Shown here piece by piece: positions 1 through 11,001 of a DNA stretch of 64,000 nucleotides. How positions within the stretch are numbered: position 1 is the first letter of the stretch; every line of letters starts with the position of its first letter. The stretch lies in the NCBI GenBank assembly GCA_029378245.1, contig JARKIF010000012.1, positions 744,001 through 808,000 on the forward strand, read 5' to 3'. Both the position numbers and the translations under genes were made by a program. The notes under the pieces were generated by a model. That model was not told where the DNA came from, ran no database searches, and was given only the letters and a program-made list of their open reading frames with translations. This DNA comes from Roridomyces roridus (taxonomy: Eukaryota; Basidiomycota; Agaricomycetes; Agaricales; Mycenaceae).

Positions 1-1021
1 GTTCTTCCTCGCGATAAACGACATTGTGGTGGTTCTGCATCGAGATGAAGGGTGTGAGGTTGTGTGTGATTGCGTAGTCTGGAGTCAGTTGAGAATTAGC
101 ACGTTCAAAGAGCAAAGAGAGATGGAGCGCACTCTGCATGATGTGGACTATTCGAGATCAGATTATCGACCAAAAGACAGAAAGGATGAAGCGTACACTG
201 ATACGCCCAGCACGAGCTCATGCCGATGTAGCGCACATATCCCGCCTTGACTACGTCGTGCAGGGCTTGCATCTGTCGGACCGCGTGAGTTTACACTGCA
301 GCGCACGAGAACGGACGCACAGTCTCCTCGATAGGCGTATCGTAGTCAAACCGGTGGCATTGCAGCAAATCGATATACTCGAGTTGCAGCCGCTTGAGGC
401 TGTCGCGCACCGAATCGAATATGTGCTGTCCACAGCCAGTGAGTCCGTGGATACTAAGACCCGACCTGGCCGAAGAGTACGTACCTTACGACTGAGCCCG
501 TACTGATTCGTACTGCGGCCGCCGTCAGCCTCTGAGCGCTTCTTCCAGGGCGCGTAGCGGAATGTGATCTTGGTCATGACGACGATTTCATCGCGGGGAA
601 TGTTGTGCTGCTTGATCGCCTTGCCCAGGATCTCTTCGGATTGGCCGTCGGAGTAGATCTATGGCTGAACTTAAGCTGCAGACAAGGACAAGGGAGAATG
701 AGAACGAACGGCAGCGGTGTCGAACGCGTTGATGCCTGCGTCGTACCTATCCAAGCACTCAGTTACAGTGTCCGAGTAGCCACGTCGACGTACGCAAACT
801 TGATATGCTCGATCCCAACCTCTTCAGGCAGAATCCAGCTCTGGCCCGTCCACTCAGGCGAGCCGTAGCTCATGCATCCAAGGATGAGCTTGGATACCTT
901 GAGCCCCGAGTTTCCGAGGCGGACTGCATCGGGCCTCAGACTATGTGGACTCGACGCGGCGAAGGTACACACCGTATTTCATTTTCTTAGGGTCCGGGAC
1001 GGGAGTCGTTGCACTTGCCAT
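1..1021 (-). CDS. Aldo/keto reductase, N-terminal part, cut by the window edge
   Basis: NADPH-dependent oxidoreductase of the aldo/keto reductase (TIM-barrel) superfamily, probably cytosolic; substrate unknown. The start ATG at 1021-1019 opens MASATTPVPDPKKMKY. An intron then splits a valine codon, and the next exon reads LGNSGLKVSKLILGCMSYGS, the usual first beta strand and NADPH-side motif of this family. Further exons follow towards position 1 (for example the stretch at 577-480 with YAPWKKRSEADGG). The C-terminal half lies outside the window. Its exons and introns match the complete copy at 1634-3256 closely, so the two are tandem duplicates in the same orientation. Family assignment is firm; the specific reaction is not known. 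Confidence 0.85.
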
Positions 1022-1367
1022 GGTTCTTGCTTCGAGGGGAGAAGGTGGGTGTAAAGAGGCCCGCCGCAGGTTTTATCCTGCTCGGCTTTTACGTACGGAT
1101 GCTCTTGCCACGAGCCAAAGCAAGGCATCAGTCGCAGTTTGAGTGGCACTGGAAGAAGGCGTACGGCGGCACGTGATAGAGTACAGCCACTTTGAACGGC
1201 GGGCACCGGTGGCGGCCGCAGTTTTTTTCTTCTTTTTTTTCACCATCGCACTTTGCTCATGGAAAAAAATGCACATCTTCGGTGCGATCCGAGGATGCGT
1301 TGGATCGCACTGAAGATGTTCAACCATAGACATAGTCCTGGTTCATCATGTGCCATCACTCATCGTC
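1022..1367. other. Intergenic spacer between the AKR start and the tRNA
   Basis: Contains the presumed promoter of the leftmost aldo/keto reductase. A T-rich run lies around 1222-1242, and an inverted match is visible between atgcacatcttc (1268 region) and gaagatgttcaacc (1310 region). No coding signal seen. Confidence 0.4.
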
Positions 1368-1465
1368 GCTTTGGTGGGGTAGTGGTAACCTGGGTCGTTG
1401 CCATGATTAAGGTTGTTCTAGTTCACTTAATCGACCCGCCGGGGGTTCGATTCCCTCCCAAAGCA
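1368..1465 (+). tRNA. tRNA-Gly(GCC) with a 27-nt intron
   Basis: The acceptor arms GCTTTGG (1368-1374) and CCAAAGC (1458-1464) pair over all seven positions, followed by a single A (1465). The D stem is GGGT/ACCT. The anticodon stem GGTCG/CGACC closes a loop with anticodon GCC at 1400-1402. The T arm is GGGGG-TTCGATT-CCCTC. A 27-nt insert at 1404-1430 sits directly after position 37, the standard place for a nuclear tRNA intron. Removing it leaves 71 nt, the usual length of a glycine tRNA. A T-run near 1488-1493 can serve as RNA polymerase III terminator. Confidence 0.93.
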
Positions 1466-1633
1466 TAAGCATAAGCAATTTGCTGCCTTTTTGTTTTCCT
1501 GTTACCCCATAGCACCTCTTCCTTGTTTGTACTCTGGACCCACTCTTGAACATTTTGTTCAATGCCAAATCAATTCAGTCACTCTTCCTAAATACCTACA
1601 TCCTTTACTCTCGCTATTCCCTCGCGCCCCTCC

Positions 1634-3256
1634 CTACGTATGCCCGAAAACCGCGATCGGCACATATTGTTCCTCAAGGTACGTCTTCTCCTCAGCCGTC
1701 AGCTCCAGATTCACCGCCGCTGCGAGATGAGTTGAATCAGAAATACTTGGAAGCGGAAAAGTTTCTAACCGATACAATCCGCGAGCTTCTCGAGCGAAGT
1801 CGCACCGATGATGGGCGCCGTTACACCTAAATCCTCATTCAACCATCGGGTGGGTTTAGGTATTGAATCTAACGCACCATCCTTACTCATAGACCACGCA
1901 AGCGCGATTTGCGCCATCGACACACCACGCTTCTTGGCGATCTCCTCGACGCGGTTGACGATGGCTTCGTACCCGCCTTTGTTATACGCGTTGACCCATC
2001 TATATGTGCGGATAGATGATGAGCTGGGATGCATAGTACGCTAATGAGAGAAAACCTACGGATCTGCCGTCCCGCGAGAGGTTTCCTTCTGCGCTGCGAG
2101 CGGGCGCGTGAGCACCCCGCGTGCGAGGGGCGACCAGGGGATGATGCCCACGCCATAGTGCTGCCACAGAAATATTAGATTCAATTCGATTAAACCAACC
2201 GCTCGGTCAACGACGACGTGACGCCGACTAACCTTGAGAGTAGGGAACATCTCGCGTTCTTCCTCGCGGTATACCAGGCTGTGGTGGTTCTGCATAGAGA
2301 TAAACGGCGTGAGGTTGTGCGTGGCGGCGTAGTCTAGTCAATCGAATTTTAGGAAGAAGTCAAGGATAGCGGAAGTAAGTATGGTAGACACACTTTGCAT
2401 AATGTTGACTGGCGTGTGAAATGAGCAGGGGAACGTGAAAGACGAAGAGAAGCGACGTACACTGATACGCCCAGCAAGAGCTCATCCCGATGTAGCGTAC
2501 GTATCCAGCCTTGACGACATCGTGGAGAGCTTGCATCTGCAGACACTCAGAACCAAACTTCATCACCGAATTTGCAACTCGACGCACTGTTTCTTCGATG
2601 GGCGTGTCATAGTCGAACCGATGGCACTGTAGGAGATCGATATATTCCAGCTGCAGTCGCTTGAGACTGTCCCGAACAGAATCGAATACATGCTTCGAGA
2701 AATGAGTGGCTACCTGCCAACTTCAAGTTCAATCACGCACCTTGCGACTCAGCCCGCGCTGGTTAGTAGTCCTTCCTCCCTCCGATTCCTTGATTTTATT
2801 CCAGGCAGAGTACCCAAACAACTTGGTCATGACGACGATTTCGTCCCGGGGTAGATTGTGTTGCTTGATCGCCTTGCCAAGGATTTCCTCCGACTGTCCG
2901 TCTGAATACACCTCACGGCAAACGGATTAGCTGAGACGGGAGAGATGATGAGTGTGGGGACTCACTGCGGCCGTATCGAAGGCGTTAATCCCCGCGTCGT
3001 AGCTGTCTTGCAAAGTTAGTCGAGTCGCCGACAATCGAACCCACAAAGACGCACGCAGCCTTGATATGTTCAATGCCCACCTCTTCACCTAGGATCCAGC
3101 CCTGGTTGGCCCATGAAGACGACCCGTAGCTCATGCATCCAAACACGATCTTGGAGATCTTGAGCCCCGAGTTGCCGAGATGCACTGTGCAAGTCAATAG
3201 CGCGTTTACACGGAGTGAGGAAACCAACCGTATTTCATCTTTGCTGGAGCTGACAT
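1634..3256 (-). CDS. Aldo/keto reductase, complete copy
   Basis: NADPH-dependent aldo/keto reductase, probably reducing a carbonyl compound in the cytosol. The first exon starts at 3256 (MSAPAKMKY) and is joined across a short intron to [20 protein letters not shown]. Later exons carry the barrel body, including [20 protein letters not shown] and [17 protein letters not shown], which is the typical NADP-binding C-terminal segment. The last exon, after an intron, reads [16 protein letters not shown] and ends with TAG at 1634-1636. Every region that can be compared aligns with the partial gene at 1-1021, so this is a tandem duplicate. No frameshift was seen in the exons read. Confidence 0.88.
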
Positions 3257-3692
3257 TGACTGGGCCCTGAATCGTTGGTGGGAGGAGCGAGAGAAGGAGG
3301 GTTTATATCGGTCGGTCGTGCCGCATTTTTGGCCGCATTTCGTAACGCGGAGACCCGACGGCGACATGGGATGGAAACCCCGAAAGGCCCGCCGCGGTTG
3401 ATGGCCGTGGTAGGACCCGAACACTTTCGTCTTTTCTTCGTTTCCTTCCACACTTGGACTTCGACCTCAACGCTCCCGTTCGTGTGCGTCTATAATGCTT
3501 CCCATATATCGTACAGGCGTCCAGTCCGGGGTGCTCCAAGGCCGTTCGTGTACGTACGTGACTGCCTCTATATCTTCCCTCAGATTCATTTATGTGCAGA
3601 ACGATTTCACGCCGATGAAGAGCCTTGAAGCAGCAATTAGACTCGTCTCCTTTCTAACTGCACTTGGGTATGTACATAACGGGACTGGTATA
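3257..3692. other. Intergenic spacer with the promoter of the complete AKR
   Basis: Upstream region of the aldo/keto reductase and downstream region of the HD pseudogene. No repeat or conserved coding frame recognised. Confidence 0.35.
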
Positions 3693-4560
3693 CTACTTGG
3701 ACAAAAGTCTATACTTGCAAGTAGGGTCCGGAATCGCACGACGATGGCGAGGGTTGTTTGCAGGCGGTACAATCGGTCCAACCCTCGTATCGACCAAGAG
3801 TTCCGGAAGCTGCAAATCAGCGTAAGTAACTCGTCTCGAGGAGAATATCGCAACACGTACTCCACCAGGGAAATGCGACAACATGCAATTCGGCTTCTCC
3901 GCAAACTCGATATCAAACTTGTTCGACACCTCGTTGTAAAATTGGCCCCGAGGGTACTTCGTCTCGATCTCCTGCACCGTCTTGGGATTCCACAGGTTCG
4001 TGAAACTCATCCCGGGCAAAGCGGTACCATTGAACCCCCCGACGTCGAACAACGACCCGAGGGACATTAACATCTGATTCGCCGAAGAGTTGCCCACAGT
4101 CCACAATGTCCCCAACCTGGTACGCATCGAGCTCAGGCGCCGCCTTGTGCAGGTGGTTATACGCCATGACGGCGCTCTGCAGCTCGAACGTCATTCCATG
4201 CGAGGGATCGTGCATGCCCTCCGGGATATTCGACATCCCGAGGTCGTGTAGGATAGTCGTGTGGTACAACCGCATCGTTAGCTCGTTGAAGCTGATTTGC
4301 GGTACGCCGGGTGTGCGGGAGGGGAAGCCCGTGTAGAGGAGGGCGAGGCCGAAGTAGAAGCATCGTAGGACATGGTTGAATATGGAGGGCGGGGTGAGTC
4401 GCTTGGCGTATGCGAAGGATTCTGTGTGGGCGCGGGAGAGCGGGACCAATTGGAGGGTTTCAAAAGGAATGTAGGCCGGTGTGAGGTTGGAAATGGCGTA
4501 TAATTGGGCGCCGTCGCTGGGAACGTACGCGTCGAAGGTCTGGTTGTGAAGAATGGTCAT
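3693..4560 (-). pseudogene. Cyanamide-hydratase-like HD-domain gene, broken by a deletion
   Basis: Relative of fungal cyanamide hydratase, an HD-domain metal enzyme that turns cyanamide into urea. It starts at 4560 (MTILHNQTFDAYVPS) and keeps the family landmarks RLTPPSIFNHVLRCFYFG and the HD motif in ILHDLG. Compared with the homologous gene at 11002-11888, a net 35 nt is missing right after QVGDIV (near 4108). The loss removes the segment equivalent to SIVLHTSGDYW, including its histidine, and shifts the frame. The following sequence (GNSSANQMLMSLGSLFDVGG) continues in another frame. A final intron and a last exon ending at 3693 are preserved in the same place as in the other copy. I therefore read it as a recent pseudogene; a sequencing or assembly error is the alternative. 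Confidence 0.75.
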
Positions 4561-5551
4561 GGGTTTTCGCCAAGTGGCTGAATCTGCCACCAGGTCTGGA
4601 TCCGTTCAATTTATGTGCAATTGAAGACGCTTGATGGAGAAGTTCAAGTGGGAAAATCCCGAGACAAAAATCTTGATATGGGCGCGGGGCAGTGATTCTG
4701 CACAAGAAGATGTCAGGGAAGGCATGTGCAAATCATTTTCTGTGTGTTCAATTGAATTATTCAACTATCTGACGCGCCCATATCCGGCAGAAAAAAAGGA
4801 ACATGAGTACTTACTTACGCCATGAGCCTGAACTTGAATGGTGCTCGCATTTATTCTGGTTTCATGAATGGTCTTCGAGAAGACGTACCAGGCAAGTGCG
4901 TAATCTCCCAGAATCCTGGTGAGAATTTACTTCCGCGTCCAAACGCCCAAATCAGTTACCATTGCGATCTGCATCACAAGTTGAAGCATCACCGTCTCGG
5001 AACCCGTTCGGGATCAGCGCTCATACTTGCCAGCAAACACGCAAGCTCCGGACATACTTAGGCGGGTTTCGGTTTCCAGCGAACAGCACCTGGCAATCAT
5101 ATCTTTCGTCCACATCTACAAAAAGATCAAGCACCTCTCCAACAATCCAACTTCGTAAGTATCCAAAAAATCCTTTTCCACTCGCCTACAGTTACAGTTC
5201 TTCATTTATGTATGTACAATTTGATTCATTCATCCTTTCTTTCTTTCCTTCTTCTCCACGCCGCCCACCCATTATAAGTACCTGCCCTGCCTATACTTTT
5301 TCTTCAATAATCAGAAAAAAAGTCTTTCCGCCCGGCCGTCCAAAAGCAATTGCAACAAATGTGAAACCAAACCAAATCCATTAAAAATCGTCTTCGTCTT
5401 CTTGAGTTCTTCTTCGTCTTTGTCGTACATAGAGCAAGCACCGGTCCGTGACTAGCACAAACGCGAGCGTGTGTAGGTGTAGGGTGGATGATGATGATGG
5501 AGTAATGACTGGGGGGTGTGGAATGTGTTGTATCGTTCGGTCAGCGGCGTC
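4561..5551. other. Intergenic region, 3' side of the PP2A subunit gene
   Basis: About 990 nt, A/T-rich in part, with pyrimidine-rich tracts near 5230-5265. No conserved coding frame, RNA gene or clear repeat was recognised. It should hold the promoter of the HD pseudogene and the 3' untranslated region of the PP2A B-subunit gene. Confidence 0.35.
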
Positions 5552-7277
5552 TTAGGCCGCGCTGTAGACAAAAAGACTGTTCGTGGCCGCAATCTGTCGG
5601 AGGGCGCATCAAAATCAATCTATGATCAACAAACAGCGGAACGTACGGCAACGGTCGACTCCCTAGGATGCCAGCTCGCATGCAGGATCTTCTTGTTGAA
5701 GTCCAGAGGCTCGGTTTGCATCGCCTCACGAAGACTCCTGCCACCTTTGCCTGCGTTCAGCGTCAGGTTCCAGTTCAGTGGTCAAGAAAAGAGCCTTGAA
5801 ACGCACCAGCATACCCAGGCTTCTTGGTCTTGAGCACGGCCTTGTCCGCCTGTAGGACGACATCATTGTCGCCATCCACATCGTACACTCGGAAGTAGTT
5901 GTGGTACGAGCCCGTTAGAACTTGCCTACATCCATGAACCTGAATCAGAGAACGCAAAAAAAGATAGAAAGATGCGACAAACCTTCCATCCCCGCCCCAA
6001 ACACACTCCCATTTGTCGAATATACAATCATTCTCGTACAAATCGCACAGCTTCCCGCGCAGATGATCGTGCACGCTGATAGTCTTTATCGGACGCGCCT
6101 CGTTCCGTATATCCCACAACTTGAGCGTTAGATAATCGCGAGCGAGTATCTGCATCCCATCAGGACTAAATTGAGCGTCCGAGATGCTTGAGATGATTTC
6201 GGAGAAAAATGACGTCGTGGCGGGGTCTGGAGGATCTTCGAAGCCTACACGGAGATAAGCAACTCGCAGAAGATTAGGTCAAGTGAACGCACGCTTGGCA
6301 TGATTGCTGCAAAGCGCTGCCTCTCGCATGTCGCTGAGCCGGATGCTCGCTTTGGACGAGGCGTACATGAAAACATTACACTCCTTCGGGTGGAACGACG
6401 CCGAAGTGATAACCTCCGTCAGCTCCTCCATATTCTGTGGCTTAATGTCCACGATATCTGCGAAAACACATCATTTGGAGAGCCATGGTAGAGGGTAGAG
6501 ACGCACTGAAGCTCTGGTCATGGATATTCAAGTTCCAGAGGTTGATACGGAGGTCGTCGGACGAGATGTATGTCTCTTGGTCCGAGTTGACGGAGATGGA
6601 GTGGATGTGGTATGCGTGCGCGTTGGCGTAGACCTACAGCCGTAAGCACGCGCATCAACCGACGACTGATGGGTACGGACCTTGCGAGGGACAGCAGCGA
6701 TGATGCTGTCTTGCTGCATCGTCTGCGGGAGGCGCAGGTGGTGGCGAGAGGTTGGCGGTGGGAGCGGGCGCTGGCCGTCGTAGTGATTCGTCTCAGAGAC
6801 GACACGGAGACTCTTCTCGAAGACCTTCCACAGCTTTATCGTCTTGTCTGGGATGGGTGACGCTCAACGGGACGCTTCTTGAGAGTGTATGGACCACGCA
6901 CCGTTGGTAGAGAGCAGGAAGTGCGCATAGTTCTGCCTCCCACACCACTGTATCTTGTTGATCTTCTCCTCAATCTCGAGCGACTTGAGGTAGTCAAACT
7001 CGGGCTCGTGCGACTGGAACTCAGTGTAGAACTTGTATTCGCAGCTCTTCTTCTGCTGATTACGTTCAAAGAGCACGACGCGCCCGCCCTTGTCGCCCGT
7101 GGCCAAGAAGTTGCCTGTCGAATCAAACTCGACGGCGGAGATGATGTCCGCTGGACACTGTCAGCGCCCACCAAGCGGCATAGACTCGGACGACATGGAC
7201 GCACCTTCGGTAATCTCCTCGACATCGCCCTTGTCACCAAAAGCCTGCGCAAAACGCCAACCACCAGTATCGTCCAT
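5552..7277 (-). CDS. CDC55: Protein phosphatase 2A regulatory subunit B (PR55/B55)
   Basis: WD40-repeat regulatory subunit that binds the PP2A A/C core and directs it to substrates, with roles in mitosis, the spindle checkpoint and morphogenesis. It starts at 7277 with [19 protein letters not shown]. Exons separated by short introns then give the highly conserved B55 signatures: [38 protein letters not shown], the [18 protein letters not shown] block, [16 protein letters not shown] and [19 protein letters not shown]. The C-terminus [17 protein letters not shown] plus NSLFVYSAA ends with TAA at 5552-5554 after a last intron at about 5589-5653. The order and spacing of blocks match full-length B55 proteins of animals and fungi, so the gene looks intact. 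Family assignment is very secure. Confidence 0.96.
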
Positions 7278-7798
7278 GGGCCTGGGTGTCTAATCGCTCC
7301 TGTATCTTGCAAGCGGGTATCCTGGACAGATGCACGGTCCTGTGGGCCAGAAATCGATGGAAACGGGGTGAATGCGGGCTCGATCGACAAGAACGAGCAC
7401 AAGAGAGAGAGAAACGCGGGGAATGGCCGTAGACGGGCTGGAGAGGGCAGGAAACAAGGTGTAATGCCATCACTTCTCCGCGTGGCACCACAACTGCCAA
7501 ATAGGGAAAGAGATTACGTATTCCAGATGTCGCTTTGGGTTTTGTGCGGCCAACTGGCTGACATTCACCATTTGTTGCCGACTTGGCTATTTAAATAAGT
7601 ACGGTAGTCGATGCGGAAGTTGTAATTTATGGGGAGTGAAAAAATCCAATTTCCGATTTCATTCCGACTGCCTCAGAACCTCAACTGATATTGTTCAAGT
7701 AGACAGTCTGTGTCAGTGAATGATTCCATTCTATTCCGTTCAAGACGCGTATATATTTGTCAGTACACACATTCAGACATTTACTACCCTCGTCGCGA
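7278..7798. other. Intergenic region upstream of the PP2A B-subunit gene
   Basis: About 520 nt holding the PP2A B-subunit promoter and the 3' end of the next minus-strand gene. A/T-rich stretches lie near 7590-7660. No gene seen. Confidence 0.35.
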
Positions 7799-8961
7799 CT
7801 ATACTTTCGACCACTTCTCAGCCTTGAGCGTGAACCTGAAGCTCCCATGTCAAATCACATTGAAGGAAAAAGAAACCAAGCACGCACCGATAATCCCAGT
7901 CCTCTTTCTCGGCCCTGGTAGCCAAATCCGTGTAGACCTTGGCATGCTGAGGCCCGCTCGAATAGAAATCCGGCATGTGCTTGAGCACTCCTCCCTCCTC
8001 GTTGACGATGGACGCAAAATGAAAGCTGGGGTTATATCAGAAATTAGTGAACGTGATTGAAGCAGATGTCATCTCGCACCGGAAGCCCTCTTTGGCATAC
8101 GCAGCATCAAGCAGCTGCACCATCCTTCCAGTTTACGACAAGTTTACGAGGAAAGGCGAATTTGCTGACGAATTGTACGTCAGCAGGGTGACTCGAACGA
8201 AAAGTCGGCCGCCGTTTGGTGAATGCTTGACCAGCCCTAGCCAGCACGCGACTCGACCCAGTCCTTCGAGTTGAAGAGCGGCAAACTGCAAAGTACCAAT
8301 GACGGGACGCTGCCAGAACTCTGGGCGGAGCATACTGAAGGCCTCTCCACGAGTGGATATTCAATTAAAATGGAGTGTAATTCATGCCACACCTTGTATG
8401 ACCGCCTTCGCTTCATCCCTCTGAATCTCCCGCTCGAAGACCGCCAAAGCCACCCGCAGCCTCTGGATCTCGTCCTCCGGCTCCTTCTCCAGCTCGTCGA
8501 TATACCGACGCGGGGTCTCGATAACGCCGTAGACTTGCTGCGCAGCTTCGCCACGTGACGACCTCCTCTCGGGGCGCAACACGGGGTGCATACCGGACGT
8601 ACAAGTACTCGAGGAGGAGGAGCGAGATGGCTGCCGCATCTCGATTGAGGAGAGGCCTCAAAGACCACCCTAGCGATATCTCGTCGATCGTCGTCTGATA
8701 GTTGCGTCGTAGACAAAGTCCTGGATCAGCACCTGCGTGACGCCCGGCGTGGGCACCCTCGTACGCGTGGTATACCTCTGCGATAGTCTACCCCTTAAGG
8801 AGGAGCTCTTTTGTTGGCGGAAGCCGCGGAGAGTACGGCCGACTACGGTCTACCGACTCACGAGAGCCTAGAGGGGCCGAGACGTGGGCAACTCGGTGGC
8901 AATCGGTGCACCGGCAGTCATACGTCGATGAGGCGTTGAATGAAGCAATGGACAAGGTCAT
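7799..8961 (-). CDS. Multi-exon protein of unknown function
   Basis: I do not recognise the family. The C-terminal two thirds can be assembled with good confidence. The block ETPRRYIDELEKEPEDEIQR runs on to ERE IQRDEAKAVIQ. An intron leads to EAFSMLRPEFWQRPVIG, another to VQLLDAAYAKEG, another to FHFASIVNEEGGVLKHMPDF, and a last one to FTLKAEKWSKV, ending with TAG at 7799-7801. All these junctions are GT-AG and keep the frame. The N-terminus is unclear: an ATG at 8961 opens MTLSIASFNASSTYDC, followed by a CxCTDCH motif that could bind metal, but the exons linking it to the rest did not join cleanly by hand. The middle is acidic and probably helical. Confidence 0.5.
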
Positions 8962-9408
8962 TGGATAGAATGCCGCCGGCTCCCAGCCCAGTGGACGACG
9001 TAGACAAAAAGATGGAAGGGAGATTTTGATGATTTGATCAAGGATTGATCGATGATCAACATCTCTTCTTCACGACAGTCTCAGCGAATCCCTTGTCAGA
9101 TACTCACAAACCCTTTGCTCTCACTCGCGCGGCCACCAGCGCGCTTCTCGAAGCTCTGCTGATCGCTCAGGAAAATACACTTGCTCCAACTCGGGGATTA
9201 ATTCCTACAAAATGTCCTTCTCCTTCTGCGTTTTATCCTTCACTTGGTGCCCCATCTTGGTTTACTTAGCTTCCGTCCGATCGGTACACGACATCCTCGT
9301 TCCGCACGAGCCCGCGGCTCTCTTTGAACCTCGATCTCCGGTTGGATCTCTCCGGCCACTGGGCAGTCTTAGGGAGGTCCTTCTTTATTCCTCGGTGAAG
9401 CAGAATAT
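8962..9408. other. Intergenic spacer
   Basis: About 450 nt between two minus-strand genes. No recognisable coding frame, RNA gene or repeat. Confidence 0.3.
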
Positions 9409-10113
9409 CTACACATCATACGTACAGTGGATATGCAATAACCATAATAGAGTGCCAATTTGGTGCATTTGCCACTTGAAGGCAGACCGCACCTCGGCAT
9501 ATTCCAGCTCTTTATCCCTGAGCAGCCTGCGCAGCTCCTCTTCCTTCGATTCAGATGGAGTCGCTTGTAGGTTGGAAAGCAAATCTCGCATCTCATCTCT
9601 TCGAACCTGCAGCTCCCCATGAAGTGACCAAGCAGACCCCCATTTCTTCCCCAGCTCCTCCTCGTTGTCCTCCTTCCACGCGTACGGGACCGCATCCCAG
9701 TATCCCGGAATCCTCTCTTTGGAAGACTTGATCATCTCGGCAAGTTCACCCTTGTCCCGAGTCAGATCCACGAGCTTCTCCTTGTATCTCTGCTCTCCGC
9801 CGGCCGCCATCTCTGCAATACCGTGTTCCCCTTCTGAAACGGACGTTCTCAGCTCCTCGCCCTTCTGGATCGCCCACAGATGCTGATCCCACAACAGGAA
9901 GTCCTCCGTTTCCTGCTTGACATGGGTAAATCTGACCCGCATCTCCCTTGCCAACTCGATCGCCTCACGTACAGTCATCATTGCTTTCTGCGCATGTTCA
10001 ATGATACTATGATACTTAGGACAAGTGAAATCATGGAGGAACGCACTTTGCGGCGCCTTCCCCTCTTCTTCGGACTGGCACCATCCGAGTGGAATCGTTT
10101 CTAGGGCCACCAC
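9409..10113 (-). CDS. Predicted coiled-coil protein of unknown function
   Basis: The open frame is rich in E, K, R and L with heptad-like spacing (EELRTSVSEGEHGIAEMA, KEKLVDLTRDKGELAEMI, SKEEELRRLLRDKELEYAEV), suggesting a mostly alpha-helical, coiled-coil protein of about 215 residues. A likely 5' intron with donor GTGCGT near 10042 and acceptor GCGCAG near 9989 would join KAPQ to KAMMTVREAIELAREM. The codon at the 5' end of the frame is not ATG, so at least one upstream exon is expected beyond 10113. No catalytic motif is visible and I do not recognise a family. The stop is TGA at 9409-9411, unless a further intron changes the last 15 residues. Confidence 0.5.
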   Translation of the reverse strand: MVALETIPLGWCQSEEEGKAPQSAFLHDFTCPKYHSIIEHAQKAMMTVREAIELAREMRVRFTHVKQETEDFLLWDQHLWAIQKGEELRTSVSEGEHGIAEMAAGGEQRYKEKLVDLTRDKGELAEMIKSSKERIPGYWDAVPYAWKEDNEEELGKKWGSAWSLHGELQVRRDEMRDLLSNLQATPSESKEEELRRLLRDKELEYAEVRSAFKWQMHQIGTLLWLLHIHCTYDV

Positions 10114-10275
10114 TGTTCCACCACGGTGACCTGCTGCAGCCTGCGAATGATCTTGGGGGACGGCACGATGTGTTTCAAGGATTCGAGCCGTGGCGAACAG
10201 ACGTGAGGCCGGTGAGCGGGTACAAGGAGGACGGATGGGCCGAAGCCTGACCGCCAGATAGGGTGGGCTCAGCAG

Positions 10276-10283
10276 GGATTAGC
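10276..10283 (+). repeat. Target-site duplication GGATTAGC, left
   Basis: The eight bases GGATTAGC stand directly before the MITE and again directly after it (10643-10650), with no mismatch. Confidence 0.85.
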
Positions 10284-10642
10284 AGGACCCCTGAGAATAG
10301 CCTGGGACGTATGATTCTGAAAACCGGATTTCCGAAATTTTGTCCGGACTATCCGTTTTTCTGGGAACCAAATTTTTGTCCGGATTAGAATCAGAGGTCC
10401 GGATCAAATTGCCATATATGGTAATTCGGCAAGTGCCGAGAGACAGCCGAGCACCGGCAGTGCCAAAAAATTGTGATTTCGCACGCAACAAGTCCAGACC
10501 CCATGTTTTTGTCCGGACTCGAATGAGAGTTCCCGGCGTGGGAGCACATTTTTGTCCGGACTAGTATCAAAGGTGAGAGCGGATTTCAAAATTTTTGTCC
10601 GGACTATTGAATCATAGGTCCGTGCGTATTCTCAGGGGTCCT
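10284..10642. mobile_element. 359-bp hAT-like MITE
   Basis: The ends are inverted repeats beginning AGGACCCCTGAGAATA, perfect for 16 bp and recognisable for about 34 bp with a few mismatches. The element is flanked by the perfect 8-bp duplication GGATTAGC, the size expected for hAT-superfamily insertion. There is no transposase frame, so it is a non-autonomous miniature element. Inside, the motif TTTTTGTCCGGACT or a close variant appears about five times (near 10337, 10375, 10507, 10551 and 10594), each followed by a diverged A/G-rich segment. It lies between two genes and disrupts neither. Confidence 0.88.
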
Positions 10643-10650
10643 GGATTAGC
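10643..10650 (+). repeat. Target-site duplication GGATTAGC, right
   Basis: Second copy of the 8-bp duplication that brackets the MITE. Confidence 0.85.
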
Positions 10651-11001
10651 TCGATGGTCGTAGCAGGAGCGTTAGTCATGGGATTCCGTGCTGATCTCTT
10701 CACAGGCCGCGACACCCGTGCGATACTCCTCAGAACACATTCCCTGACAAAGAATTGATCACCGAGCAAGCTGCCCGTACGGTGTACGACATCCACTCAT
10801 TGCTAATCGAGCGCTGGCCGACCCCGGGTTTCCTACTTACGTGGCACGGGAAGGATTGCGGCAGCAACGGACCTAACGTTCTTTCTAATCAAGCACTCTG
10901 GTCGAGTCCGGCTTCGATACTATACAGGAACCATGATTTGTGAACGACTGGAACGTATATAAACTGGCTGGCCCCAGACTTTCAAGGCAGCATCAAGCAG
11001 C
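10651..11001. promoter_or_regulatory. Upstream region of the intact HD gene
   Basis: About 350 nt. The stretch GTATATAAAC at about 10955-10964 lies roughly 40 nt before the start codon at 11002 and is a plausible TATA element. Nothing else was recognised. Confidence 0.45.
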
